Below the pieces are notes generated by a model. The model was not told the DNA's origin, ran no database searches, and was given only the letters and a program-made list of their open reading frames with translations. Shown here in pieces: positions 1-10,721 of a stretch of 64,000 nt of DNA (position 1 is its first letter; each line of letters begins with the position of its first letter). Origin of the DNA: Taxillus chinensis (Eukaryota; Streptophyta; Magnoliopsida; Santalales; Loranthaceae); contig CM042085.1 in NCBI GenBank assembly GCA_023512835.1, forward strand, positions 34,134,312 to 34,198,311, read 5' to 3'. The position numbers and the translations under genes were made by a program.

Positions 1-1800
1 GCAATGCAGTTTAATTGCATTCGAGATAAAGCCGCACTCGTATGAAGAGCCATCTACTTCAACATCCCAGCCCACAGGCAACGAATCAAAAGAAGTAGCC
101 TTTAAGGCTATGAGAAAATTAAAAATTAAGAAGGAAGCTGAGTCCTCAGAAGAACAAGAGGACAGTGATAGTGAAGACGGTGAAGATGAGGTGGTAGCCT
201 ACTTCACTAGAAAATTCAGAAGGAATGGAGCAGTAAAGCAAGCTGGAGGAAAAGGGAAAGGAGGACTTTCCCTCGGATGTTTTAAATGTGGAAAGGGGGG
301 CACTTTGCATCTCAATGCAAAGTGAAAGCTAATGACTCGAGATGATAAAGCCTCGGACGAAAAGGATTCAAAGTGGAAGAAGTCATTATACCGAAGAAGC
401 AATTCCACAAGGAGACCAGCAGCTCCATAGAATAAGAAGGGCTCACACAAGAATTACATGAGCCGGATTACTGAATCTGATGATGAAGAGGAATGTTCAT
501 CAGATTGTGCTTTTGTCGCCAAGATAGAGGTGGACAATGGCAGCATTGCCTCAAAGGAGGAAGAGGCAAGTGCAGAAGAAGAAGTTGATCTGGAGGAAGA
601 GCTAGAGCTTTCTACAGAGGATATCGAGAAGAGAGGTTACAGGATAAAGCAACTTAAGGGAGAGCTCAAGTAAGCCAAGGGAGAGCGTGGTGAAATTAGA
701 GGTGAGAAGGATAGGGTGTTGGTGGACTCCAAGAAGTTCTGCGAGGAAATTATCAGTTTAAAGCTCAAGCTAGAGGAGCAAATCAAGATCTGTGATGACA
801 TCACCACAGAACTGACCACCAGAGACACCACAATCCAACTGCTTGAAGAAGAACTGGTAGGCCTTCAACTGAAGATCTCAAAGGATAAAGCTAGTCAAGC
901 TTCAACCTCTAGGAGTTCTCAGATCCCATCACGTGTCACTCCACAAGAAGCTCAGAGAACCGGGGCAACACCGAAGGTGGGAATGGTTGTCAATTCAGAT
1001 TTCCATGACAATCCAACAAAGACCACTGATGTAATCCAAATCAATAAGAAAATGGAGAGAGTGAATGACGTGAAGATGGATAGACACCAGAAGGAGTCCA
1101 AGACTATAGGAGCGGTCAAATGTATTCAGAAATCTACGCATTCAAAGAAATCTAATGCATATGTCATTTCCACAAATGTTCTGGTGCCCCTCAAGAAAGA
1201 AAGTAAACCTGTACAACCAATCGTCAAGGCCAAGTCTGTTCTGAAGAATATCTCAGTTGTTCAGAAGTTTAGCAACACTAGCTTTCAGGGTTACTTGCTA
1301 TTACTATGCGGTGTGGGGTCACATGGCTAGATTTTATTGGTGGAGGTATCCAAAGGCAAGCTCCTAGAACTACGATGAAGACATCTAGAACGAACATGTA
1401 CCAGACTGAGAGAAAGAAACCAGTGGGAAGTTTCTGCACTTACTGTCAGAAACAAGGACATGATGAAGCTTCATGCTGGTGGAAGCCAAAAGCCCATTAC
1501 CACAAGCAACAAGTTTGCTATACTTGCAGACTTGGAGGTTTGTGATAAGTGTGGTAATGAACAACACAGTACCAGAAGATTACTTATTCCTGAGCAGAAT
1601 AAGATAAAGAAAATTGTGAAAGTTCAAAAGAAGAAGGAGAAAGCATCTCAGAAGACTATGAAGCTTAAGCCTCAGGGGGAGTGCTTCAAGTCTAAAGTAA
1701 AATAGGAAGAGCGCTTCAAGTCTAAAGTAAAACAGGAAGAGCACTTCAAGTCTAAAGTAAAACAAGTTTATATGGCTAAGGAGAAGGAAGTGGCTCATAT
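1..1800 (+). pseudogene. gag: Copia-A gag (degenerate)
   Basis: Remnant of the nucleocapsid/capsid polyprotein. A first, damaged zinc knuckle (CFKCGKGG, with the distal His/Cys lost) is near 277-320. It is followed by a highly acidic, Glu/Lys-rich stretch (458-900) with heptad-like leucines typical of a coiled coil, then a basic Ser/Lys-rich linker. A second, intact CCHC knuckle (CTYCQKQGHDEASC) lies near 1435-1476. A direct repeat of about 36 bp (GCTTCAAGTCTAAAGTAAAA-like) occurs three times at 1682-1765. Reading frames change several times and there are in-frame stops at 323, 671 and 1328, so no functional Gag can be made. The true start codon is left of the window. Confidence 0.8.
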
Positions 1801-3350
1801 CAAGGACAGACAATGGATCCTTGATAGTGGAGTCGCTGTCACATGATGTGACCTAAAGAAACTGTCGGATGTGAACGAAAACAAATCGACAAAGTAAGAT
1901 TTGGCAATGATAGCTTATCAAGATCAAGGGGCTAGGATCGGCCAAATGGGGAAAGGATAAACGAAGGATGTTCTGCATGTTGAAGGATTAAAATACAATC
2001 TAGCATCCGTCGATCAACGTTGTGTGATGCGAGTCATGAAGTGACCATTACAAAAACTGGTTGTCATGTGAAAAGAGAAAATGGTAACATAGTAGCAATG
2101 GAAAAAGGATAGATGGGGATCTGTATGTGATTGATGAAAACAAGACCTATACCTGTCATATAACAAAGATTAAGAGAATGAACTCGCACAGGAAGACTAG
2201 GATATCTTAATCGAAAGAATATGAGAAGACTTGTGAATTGCAAGACTATTAGAGATATCTCAGATATCAAAAGGGACAGAGAGCATGTCTGCTCAACATG
2301 CTTACATGGAAAATAAGCCAGATTTCACTACCATGTGAAGGAGTATAGTTCAGAAGCAGCTCTGGATATTGTGCATATAGACTTGTGTGGACTAATGAGA
2401 AACAAGGGACTAAATGGTGAAAGGTACTTCATTCTATTTGTGGATGATTTCACTAGGAGGACCTACATCATGTATTTAAAGCATAATACAAAAGCGCTGG
2501 ACTGCTTCAAGAAGTATAGAAGAATGGCTGAAAATGATTGTGGCCGAAAGATTAAGATACTAAGATCTGATTAGGGTACTGAGTTTACAAATGAAGCGTT
2601 TGAGAAATATCTAAATAAACATGGGATTCAGCATCAACTATCAGCAGCAAGAACTCCACAACAAAATGGGGTTGTTGAAAGAAAGAATAGGGCTGTCATT
2701 GAAATGGGCAGAACTCTCTGTCTTTGGAAGCTAATCTACATGCATGGTTTTGGACAGAGGCAACCGAACAAGTGGTACACTTACTGAACAGAGTGACATT
2801 GAGACCAAGGACAAACTGCACACCCTAAGAATTATGGTGTGGGAAGAAGACAACAGCCAAATACTTCAGGATATTTGGAAGCCCTTGCTTCGTGAAGATA
2901 AAAGAGCAAGGAAAAGGAAAGTTTTTGCCAGATCTGAGGAAGGAACATTCATTGGATACTCATATCAGACAAAGGGATATAGAGTTTTTCTTCTAAGACA
3001 TGGAAAAGTAATAACTTCAAGTGAAGTTAAAGTGGATGAAAACTAGAAGAAAGATGTAACTGAGGATGAGAATCTGGATTTTGAAGTAGCAGAACCTCAG
3101 GAGGAAGACAAGTCTGAGCATGAAAAAGAAGAGAAAGAAGAGGGCACAGACTCGAGAAGTCCGATGAAGAAGAGAAGGAAGAGCCCAATCTTGAAGAAGA
3201 TTCAACTAAAAAGACCAGGAGGACATGGTCCAGTGTGCATGACAAGGATCAGATCATTGGTGATCCCCAAGCGGGTATAACAACCAGGAGGAGATTTACA
3301 AGAGCTACTGCCTTACTCTCTCAGATTGAACCAAAATCAGTTAGAGAAGC
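1801..3350 (+). pseudogene. pol: Copia-A protease and integrase (degenerate)
   Basis: The retropepsin active-site motif WILDSG is at about 1814-1831, followed almost at once by a stop. The integrase zinc-binding region (GAG-pre-integrase) is traceable in broken frames at 2180-2320 (His pair, then CSTCLHGK). The catalytic core is at 2335-2740: first Asp in HIDLCG, second Asp just before a premature TAG at 2572 (RSD), and the Glu in QNGVVERKN near 2666-2692. A C-terminal portion with a GYSYQTKGYRVF-type motif is at 2950-2990, followed by an acidic linker to RT. Function would be cDNA insertion into chromosomes. At least four stops lie inside the core and after it. Confidence 0.8.
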
Positions 3351-3358
3351 AGTAGAGG

Positions 3359-4771
3359 ATGAAGCTTGGATCACAAAGAATGAATGATGAGCTAGACCAA
3401 ATTGAAAAGAACAAGACATGGGAGCTAGTTCCTAGACCAAAGAGCAAAAATGTCATCGTAACAAAGCGGGTGCTCGAAAATAAACTGAATGAAGATGGAA
3501 AGGTTGTTAGGAACAAGGCTAGACTGGTATGCAAGGGATACTCTCAGATTGAGGGTATAGATGTTGATGAAACATTTACACCAGTGGCAAGGCTAGAAAC
3601 GATTAGGATGTTTCTTGCATTAGCAGCACATAAGAAGTTCAAAGTCTATCAAATGGATGTGAAGTTTGCATTTCTGAATGGATTGTTCAAAGAGGAAGTT
3701 TATATAGAGCAACCAGATGGAGTACAGATTGCTGATGATGAGACACATGTGTGCAGATTAAAGAAAGCCTTGTATGGCCTGAAGCAGGCTCCTAGAGCAT
3801 GGTATAGCCGACTGGATGGGTATTTAAAAAGGATGAATTTCAATAGAGGAACAATGGATCATAACTTGTATATACTGAATTCAAACAGAGGTCAGTTGGC
3901 TACCATAGTCTATGTAGATGACATTATATTTGGAGGAAGTCACTCAGGATTATGTGAAGAATTTGCTAAGAGAATGAGTGATGAATTTGAAATGTCTCTC
4001 ATAGGAGAATTAACATACTTCTTGGGATTACAGATCAGGCAGACTACTGGTGGAATCTTCATATCACAGCACAAGTATGCCAGAGAACTGTTAAAGAAGT
4101 ATGGTATGAATGATGGCAGACCTATTGGCACACCAATGGCTACAGGCTGCAAACTACCCAAAGATTATGAACGTGTGAGTATAAATCAGAAAGAGTATCG
4201 AGGCATGATTGGAAGCCTCCTATATATTACTGCCTCCCAACCTGATCTTATGCAAGCTGTGTGTCAAGCAAGTAGATATCAAGTAGACCCAAAGGAATCT
4301 CACTTGCTGGCAGTCAAGCGAATTCTTAGATACCTACAAGGTACACTGGAAATAGGACTGTGGTATCCATCTAAGGATTCAATTGAACTACAGGCTTACA
4401 CTAATGCAGACTGAGCTGGAAATATTGATGATAGATGTTCTACCAGTGGTTGTAGTTTTTATCTGGGTTCAAAGTGTGTTGCATGGTTGAGCCATAAACA
4501 GAACAGTGTGGCCTGCAGCACAACCAAAGCCGAATATGTGGCTGCACATGCTGCATGGACTCAAGTGGTATAGATGAACACTCAATTCTCAGACTTGGGA
4601 GTGGATGTGGAGTTACCTGTCAACATTTGGTGTGACAACCAGAGTGCAGCTAATATTAGCAGGAATCCCGTTCAGCATTCAAAGACCAAACAAATCGACT
4701 ACCGATACCACTACATCAAAGAACAAGTGGAAGAGGGAAATGTACAAACCTCTTTCCATCGACCTGTTTGA
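3359..4771 (+). pseudogene. pol: Copia-A reverse transcriptase and RNase H
   Basis: The longest surviving frame (3359-4414) covers the copia [11 protein letters not shown] at the entry, [42 protein letters not shown] and the catalytic YVDD near 3910-3921. RNase H follows: the first Asp lies in TNAD immediately before a TGA at 4412, and TTKAEYVAAHAA and WCDNQSAANISRNP are at 4520-4670. The stop at 4571 separates the two halves of RNase H. RT would copy element RNA into DNA in virus-like particles. Only two stops over 1.4 kb, much less decay than gag and integrase. Confidence 0.9.
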
Positions 4772-4860
4772 TAGACACAGACGCGGGTTGTCTGTGCAAC
4801 TTCCTCCTTCCACCTAACGTGGTGGCGAGTGTTTCCCCCTCTCAGCTTTACAATTGATTA

Positions 4861-5004
4861 GCAAAGGGGGAGAAGAACGTTGAAGAATGTTGTGCGCAGG
4901 GGAGTACAATGATAAGAGTTCAGAGGAGCACTATTTTCTAGGCTCCTCGAAGGGTTGAAGGTTTGTGCATTCCGTATGTTGCCAACAATTCCAAAGGGGG
5001 AGAT
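4861..5004 (+). other. Copia-A polypurine tracts (repeated)
   Basis: AAAGGGGGAGAAG (about 4863-4875), AGGGGAG (4899-4905) and AAAGGGGGAGA (4993-5003) lie between the end of RNase H and the LTR; the last abuts the LTR start and is the likely plus-strand primer. Multiplied polypurine tracts are a known Sirevirus feature. Confidence 0.75.
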
Positions 5005-6248
5005 TGTTGCTCCCGCGAGGTTGAGTTGTCATTGTTGTCAACATGATGCAGGAAGCGGAATTCGCAGGGTCGATGATCTGGGTCGAAGATCCATACTTGG
5101 TTGGATAACTTCGTAGAGTGATCTCTTAGAGTAAGCTCGTAGAAGGACTCTACCTATGAACGTAGATCTGTAGGTCGTAGACCGAGCGACTCGAAGGTCG
5201 AAGATCGTAGACTATGAGACCGGGGGCTCAAAGCACCCTTGAAGAGGCACAGGGTCGAAGCCTCGAAGGGCCACAAGGTCGAAGGGTCGTAGTTTCACAG
5301 ACCCAAGGTGCAGAAAGGTGAAGAGCCACATCTCACAGACTCGAAGCTAAGACTCATAGAGTCACAACATGCAAGGGTCGTTGAGTCGAAGCTTGCGGGG
5401 TCGTATATTGAAGGACCTGTTGCGGAGACCCGTGAAGTGTGAATCAGCCAAGGCAGAGTGCAGTGTCACCGACTCGAAGACTCGTAGAGCTCAAAGGCTT
5501 GTAGAATAACATGTCGGTTAAGACCTGGTTCTAACCTAGCTTCGAAGTTAGAGAGCGGAAGCATTGGAAAATCAAAGCCCTTGGTTCGAAGACTCAGACT
5601 CGAAGAGACGAGATGAAGATTCGTAAACTCGTAGAAATGCTACGAGGCTGTGGCTAGTCAGAGAAACGGAGCGCACTGCGAAGAAGCTAAACGCGTTGAA
5701 GGTCATTGTTTAAGTAAGTCGTTACCCAGGCAGCGGTTTTAAGTACACTAAGTACTGGCAAACACGTGGACGTCATCCGAGGGTGGTTTAACATGTTTGG
5801 ATGGTGAAGATCAAAGGGCAGGAGAAGATTGCGTTAGATAGATTCTTACAGTGAGTAAATTCTGGAGCAATATTGTTTTTGTATTCGCATTTAAAAGGAG
5901 AGATAGTTGATCCTATTGCAACAAGGGCTAGACCCTACTGTATTAAAAGAAGATAGTGGATTGGACTCGGTGTAGGTACACCCTCACCATTGTGGGGTAG
6001 GTCACATTGATCGAACCACGTATATTGTGTGTCTCTGTGTTTTCTTTCTCATACATGCTTGCTTGTAACTGATATTGCATGAGACACTAAAAGACGATCC
6101 AAACGAGGACCACATCTGATAAAGAAACTTCTTTAAAGTATCCTACACGTTAAAACTAAAAGAATAGTTTTAAAGTATACACATTCACCCCCTCCCTATA
6201 TACACCCACGAATACCAAGGCAATCATGCTTGGAACCTGGGAATATCA
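5005..6248 (+). repeat. Copia-A 3' LTR (1244 bp)
   Basis: Starts TGTTGCTCCC right after the polypurine tract and ends GGGAATATCA. Both ends match the solo LTR at 33459-36398, and the right end also matches the fragment ending at 30446. The left half (about 5090-5650) is packed with short CTCGAAG/CTCGTAG repeats. Compared with the solo LTR, about 290 bp containing the TATA box are missing near 5813, so this copy probably lacks its core promoter. Downstream conserved blocks include GTTGATCCTA (about 5908) and TTGGACTCGGTGTAGGTACA (about 5953). Confidence 0.9.
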
Positions 6249-6790
6249 ATAAGAATATCAAGAACATTATCAGAAAGATGACTGAAACATACAAGGATTG
6301 GCACGAGAAGCTACCATATGCTTTGCACGCCCATCGTGCCTCAGTAAGAACATCAACTAGGGCGACTCCATTTTCTTTGGTTTATGGTATGGAGGTAGTC
6401 TTACCTGTCGAATTGGAGATACCTTCCTTCCGAGTTCTCAAAGATACTCAGCTCGAAGAAGCAAAGTAGGCCCAAAGTCGTTATGAGCAGTTGAACTTAA
6501 TCGAAGGCAAATGCTTGGCGGTTGTTTGCAGAGGACAGCTATATCAACAGAGAATGATGAACAAATACAATAGAAAGGTGAAGCCTAGAAGCTTTCAAGC
6601 GGGTGACCTCATCCTCAAGCAGATCTTACCAATTCAACACGACCATAGAGGCAAGTGGACTCCCAATTATGAAGGCCCATATGTGGTGAAGAAAGCATTC
6701 TCAGGTGGTGCCTTAATCCCTGCCAGAATGGATGGCGATGAGCTCCTTAACCCAGTGAATACCAATGCAGTGAAAATTTTTTATGCTTAA
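6249..6790 (+). pseudogene. pol: Ogre-A integrase C-terminal fragment
   Basis: Encodes the end of a Tat-type integrase: the KMTETYKDWHEKLPYALHAH region, ATPFSLVYGMEVVLPVE, then the basic C-terminal domain (KVKPRSFQAGDLILKQI, NYEGPYVVKKAF) and a terminal KIFYA before TAA at 6788-6790. One in-frame TAG interrupts it at 6467-6469. The catalytic core is missing because Copia-A inserted at 6248. The frame otherwise stays open, so this copy was not badly decayed when interrupted. Confidence 0.85.
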
Positions 6791-6860
6791 CTCTCTCCTA
6801 TAAATGGGGAGTTGCTTAATCCTTTTTCCTAAACATGGAAGTAATAAAGCATGACGACAA

Positions 6861-6992
6861 TGAGCTGACTTGGTGAAAACCTAAAAGGGCACCAAGGGTA
6901 AAATACAAAGCTCCAACAAAGGACAAAGAAGCAAACAAAGGCGGACTTGGTGAAAACTTGGAAAGGCGCCAAGGGTAAAATACAAAGCCAGA
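6861..6992 (+). repeat. Post-pol duplicated hairpin segment, Ogre-A copy
   Basis: Two copies, about 82 bp apart, of a block starting ACTTGGTGAAAAC and ending CCAAGGGTAAAATACAAAG. Each contains a 7-bp stem, CTTGGTG with CACCAAG (first) or CGCCAAG (second, where the changed base still allows a G-U pair), around a loop of about 14 nt. The same pair is in Ogre-B at 20245-20370. Confidence 0.7.
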
Positions 6993-7115
6993 AAAAAATC
7001 TTGAAAGAAGAAATCAGTCAGAATCCAGAAGGACCAAACCACATAAAACAGGGTCCTTTGCAAACAGTGGAAACAGCACCACTAAAAAATAGCAGCTGCA
7101 AACAGTGGAAGACTT

Positions 7116-7476
7116 TGTGAGGACCCGTGTCCTAGTCCTGAGAGTTAGAGGTTGTGAGGTGCCTTATCTTGTATCGACACGTGTTTGGCCTTGGATGAAT
7201 TAGTCTTTTTTTTGTGTTTGGGCAAGCACCTTGACCCGACGGCCAGCGGGAGTCTGAGGGCGCAGCACCCCTTGCGGGGATTCTGGGGTAGCGCCCCGGA
7301 AGCCAAATTATTTTGGAGGAAGCTAAGTTGGAATTTCGTATGTAGCTTGGCCGATGTGGCCTTGGTCGGTGTAGCAGGTCTACGTGGTCGACCTGGCAAA
7401 ATGTGCGGTCGATGTGGTTGACGTGCGTCGATGTGTGTGGTCGATGCGAGATTCTTGTTCGACGTAGGTTGATGTG
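7116..7476 (+). mobile_element. Chromovirus-like LTR fragment, left part
   Basis: Starts TGTGAGGACCCGTG, like the Tekay LTR start TGTAAGGACCCGTG at 47759, exactly where Ogre-A similarity stops. The rest is not obviously similar to that LTR, so it is a different family. It contains repeated GTCGATGTG/GTCGACGTG words at 7395-7476. It is cut by the Ogre-B insertion at 7476/7477 and appears to resume at 25458. Family assignment rests on the LTR start alone. Confidence 0.5.
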
Positions 7477-7989
7477 TGTTGGACCCCATTTTGTCCGGGT
7501 TGGACATACTAACCCCATTTGATATACCTTTCTGCCCATGCCATATACCTTGTTGAACAGGTCCACAATGATCCCATACTTCCAAGGAATGGTTCGGAAT
7601 TAATGTTAGCCCAAATTTGCACGAGATGGATACAATTGATACAGACAGGGGAGTCCAAAATTAATGACTTTTGCTACAAGTCTTTGAAGTACCCCAAGAC
7701 CAACACCAGGTGATAGAGGATAAAAATTAGAGATTAACACACTTGACCGAGCTCAAATCAGACTTACAATGAAGAAGTTATGGCCAAAACAACTTTCGTT
7801 GGAAAAAGCCGAAACTTGCCAAAAGACGGTCAACGCCCCTGGTCAAATCGCCTGAAAAAGTGACCATGCAAAATTCTTCAAAGCATCAATTTAGGCGAAT
7901 ACGGATCTTCCCAAACAATCCCCGGAAAGTTGTCCATTTTTGCATTTTAGGTGAAGGGTGAGAAGGTAATTAAAAAAAAAAAACTTCGA

Positions 7990-8700
7990 GGTTGACCATT
8001 GACCGTTGACCATTGACCTACCGACACTTCGACCCATTGACCTTCGAAGCCTCGAAGCCCCGAAGCATCGAAGCCCCGAAGCCTCGAAGCATCGAAGCCC
8101 CGAAGCCTCGAAGCCCCGAAGCCTCGAAGCATCGAAGCCTCGAAGCCTCGAAGATTCGAAGCCTCGAAGCCCCACTGCTGACACTCCGACCTTCGGCTCG
8201 CCCCTTCGGACTTTCGAACCTTGTGAAGATGCGATGCCTCGAGACTTACGACGCCAGGACTTGCGACGCCTTCGACACGCGACTTACGAACCTGCGACGC
8301 TTTGACCTGCAAACCTTCGAACCTTGACCTACGACCCTTGACCCTCGAAGCCCCGCTGCCGACACTTCGACCTTCCACCCTTCGACCCTTGACCCGGACG
8401 CCTGTAAACCTTCGACCCTTGACCCTCGAAGCCCCATTGCCGACACTCCGACCTTCGACCCTTCGACCCTGGACACTCGAAGCCTATAAACCTTCGACCT
8501 ACCGACACTCCGACCTTCGAACCTTGACCTGCAACGCCTGTAAGCCTTCGATCCGTTGACCGTTGACCTTTGACTTGCCGATACTTTGACCCGTTGACCG
8601 TTGACTTTCACCCCACCAAAACTTCGACCCACCGAAGCTTCGACCCTGCCGACATTCCGACCTGCCGACACTTCGAGCCTTTGACCCCTTGACCGTCGCT
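7990..8700 (+). promoter_or_regulatory. Ogre-B LTR array of W-boxes and CGAAG octamers
   Basis: Four TTGACC words stand in tandem at about 7993-8019 and roughly a dozen more TTGAC occurrences reach to about 8695, in a spacing unlikely in random sequence. TTGACC/T is the W-box core bound by WRKY factors (established knowledge). At 8040-8170 an 8-bp unit CGAAGCCC/CGAAGCCT/CGAAGCAT is repeated about a dozen times. The 3' LTR has a matching array at 22700-23450 with fewer octamer units. A role as a stress-responsive enhancer is inference. Confidence 0.55.
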
Positions 8701-10520
8701 GATGGCTTTTCTCACTGATTTTGTTTTTCTCTCGCTGGTTGTTCACGAGACCCGTCTTCTGCGCTGGCCACCTGACAAAGAGTCATACTGTCAGTCACAT
8801 GTGCTGCTAAAATAGAAATTCAAAAGGCAGTCACGAGCTGCCCTGTTTTCGGCACAAGCTGTCCACCCAACCAAGCACCGAATCTACGAATTAATAAAGC
8901 TGGAAATAACAATACACCTGACCAAACATTTATTGCAACAATTAATGAGTCCAACCAAAAATTTCTGCAGCCCGTTAAGATGCAGTCTTCAGTTCCTGCG
9001 CAGAAGGGGAGAGAGCCATCATCGTGAGGAGAAAAAAAAGGAGCCATCATCGTGAGGAAAGAGCCATCATCGTGGGAAAAGAAACCTGCAAACCAGAGAG
9101 AGCAAAAGAACAGAGAGAGCAAAAAAAAAGAAAGACAGAAAAAGGAAAGAGATCACGCCTGAGATTCCCACGCAAAAAAAAAAGAGAGATTTCCACCCCT
9201 GCTTCCTTCCTGCAAAAAAAAAAAGAGACTCCTCGACATCAAAAAACGCCCAGAGTTCAAAAGAAGAAGAGAGAGATTCAAAACCCAAAAAAAAGAGAGA
9301 GATAACGTCAAAGAAAAACGTCTCCCTTACTGCCATCCTCTCTCAGATTCATCCTAAAAAAAACGCCCCAGTTTCTTCCCTGCAAAAATGTCCAGAGAAA
9401 GAGAGGGGGAAGGAGAGTTCAGTCCCAGAAAACGCCCAGGTTTGCTGCCAATTTCGGCCAGCCACCTCTTTTCAAAAACACCAAGAAAGGAGTCACGCCT
9501 TCCCGCCAACGTTGCAGCAATCGGAGCCCCAAATCCAAGATAAAGTCGGGTTAATTTTTCATTTCGCTTACCTTACGCTATTCTCTTGTTTTTTTTTTTT
9601 GTAATTGTTGTGTTGTGTTGTTTCTTTTCATTATCTTGCTTTTTATTCATTTTCTTTTGTTTTATTGATTGTAATTGTCATTTCACACAAAGTTGTAATA
9701 TGTAATAGCAAGGAAACTCAAAAACAAAAGAGGCAAAAAAAGAGATGAATAAAAAAAAAAGGGTGGGGGGGGGGGGGGGGAAGAAAAAAAAGTGCTTTTA
9801 TTTTTCTTTTGTGGATGTCACACTCACACACTCCACATCTATTTTGATATTTGTGTTCCTATGTATTTTCAATTGTTGAAACGTGTAGATTTAGGTTCAA
9901 AGCTTTAAAAAAAACACACAAAAAAAAATAACAAAATGTATTCCACAAAATATTTTTCTAAAATGTCTTCTATAATATGTTTTCAAAATGTGTTCAAAAT
10001 GTCTCCTTGAAAAAACAAAACAAAAACAAAAAAACAAACGTTTCCATGTTTTCAAACCAAAAAAAAAGAGAAGAAAATCAAAATTGGTACTTTAATTTCC
10101 AAAATCAAAAAAAAAGAGAAAAAAAACCAAAAAAAAAACCAAAAAATGAAGCAAACCAAAACAAAATGTTTTTTTAGAAAACATAAAAAACAGAAAAAAA
10201 AAAATGTATGTTTTCTAACCAAAAAAAAACCAAAAAAAAAGGGAAAATAAAAAAAGGAAAAAAAACATTTTTTAAGACTTCAATTTGCAAAAGCAAAACC
10301 AAAAACCAAAAACAACTCGTAGGATCTCATTCTCCACTTCAAACAAAAACCCAAAATTTTTAAGATACCCTTTAGAAATTTAGGGAAAATTAATTTTAAC
10401 CACGACTTTAATAAATAACTTAGCTAAATAAAAATCATAGACTTTTTTAGGAAACTTAACCCAGTTATGGCAGTAGAAATAAAATAAAACCTCCTCCTAA
10501 ATTAGATATCGAAAGGGCGC

Positions 10521-10546
10521 TGTAGGGGTGCTAATCCTTCCCTACA
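10521..10546 (+). other. Conserved hairpin near the LTR end (Ogre)
   Basis: TGTAGGG (10521-10527) and CCCTACA (10540-10546) form a perfect 7-bp stem with a 12-nt loop. The block recurs in the Ogre-B 3' LTR (about 25259; one C-to-T change leaves a G-U pair), in the Ogre-A LTR fragment (about 27099) and in the diverged Ogre-C LTR (about 29418). It would lie in the RNA leader upstream of the primer site. Confidence 0.6.
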
Positions 10547-10721
10547 CGTAACCAACTCCCGAACCTTTCTCTGATAACGCAGACCACACATTTAAACTAC
10601 TCAAAGTAGAGGGTATCCAACTGTACCCCAAAAACAGTTGGTGGCGACTCTAAATTTTCTCACCATTGGTTTAGTTTGAGCTCACCCCAAATGGGCTCGG
10701 ACGAAAACCAGTGATGACAGC

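Larger units (their letters stand above)
1..6248 (+). mobile_element. Copia-A: Sirevirus-like Ty1/copia retrotransposon, 5' truncated by window edge
   Basis: Order gag, protease, integrase, RT, RNase H, polypurine tract, LTR, all on the plus strand; integrase before RT defines Ty1/copia. The 5' LTR and the start of gag lie outside the window. Two CCHC knuckles separated by a coiled coil in Gag and repeated polypurine tracts before the 3' LTR point to the Sirevirus (SIRE/Maximus) group; this lineage call is inference. Numerous stops and frameshifts make it non-autonomous. It lies inside the integrase of an Ogre-type element, which resumes at 6249; ATAAG at 6249-6253 is the expected right-hand target duplication, but the left copy is not visible. 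Confidence 0.9.
6249..7115 (+). mobile_element. Ogre-A fragment (Tat/Ogre Ty3/gypsy): integrase end and 3' non-coding
   Basis: From 6253 the sequence matches Ogre-B from about 19665 to about 20490 closely: integrase C-terminal part, polyprotein stop, then the duplicated CTTGGTG...CACCAAG segment. At 7116 the similarity ends abruptly and a chromovirus-like LTR start begins. It is the host sequence into which Copia-A inserted. Confidence 0.85.
7477..10719 (+). repeat. Ogre-B 5' LTR (3243 bp)
   Basis: Aligned by eye with 22190-25457. Layout: head (7477-7970), an array of CGAAGCNN octamers and TTGACC words (7985-8700), a transition region, a purine-rich stretch with long A runs and a G run (9020-9790), an A-rich zone (9900-10300) and a strongly conserved tail (10490-10719) with a perfect 7-bp stem at 10521-10546. 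I could not place a convincing TATA box. ORFs here, including arginine/serine-rich antisense frames, are by-products of the repeats. Confidence 0.92.

Noticed and set aside
3359..4414. Endogenous pararetrovirus or other viral insertion as source of the RT genes
   Set aside because: Each RT sits in an LTR element with copia or gypsy gene order, integrase and primer sites; no movement-protein or pararetroviral coat-protein motifs were seen.
8246..8746. Arg/Ser/Gly-rich antisense frame of 166 codons in the Ogre-B 5' LTR (and 22886-23533 in the 3' LTR)
   Set aside because: The residues simply translate the TTGACC/TCGAAG repeats; the frames differ between LTR copies and have no domain-like features.
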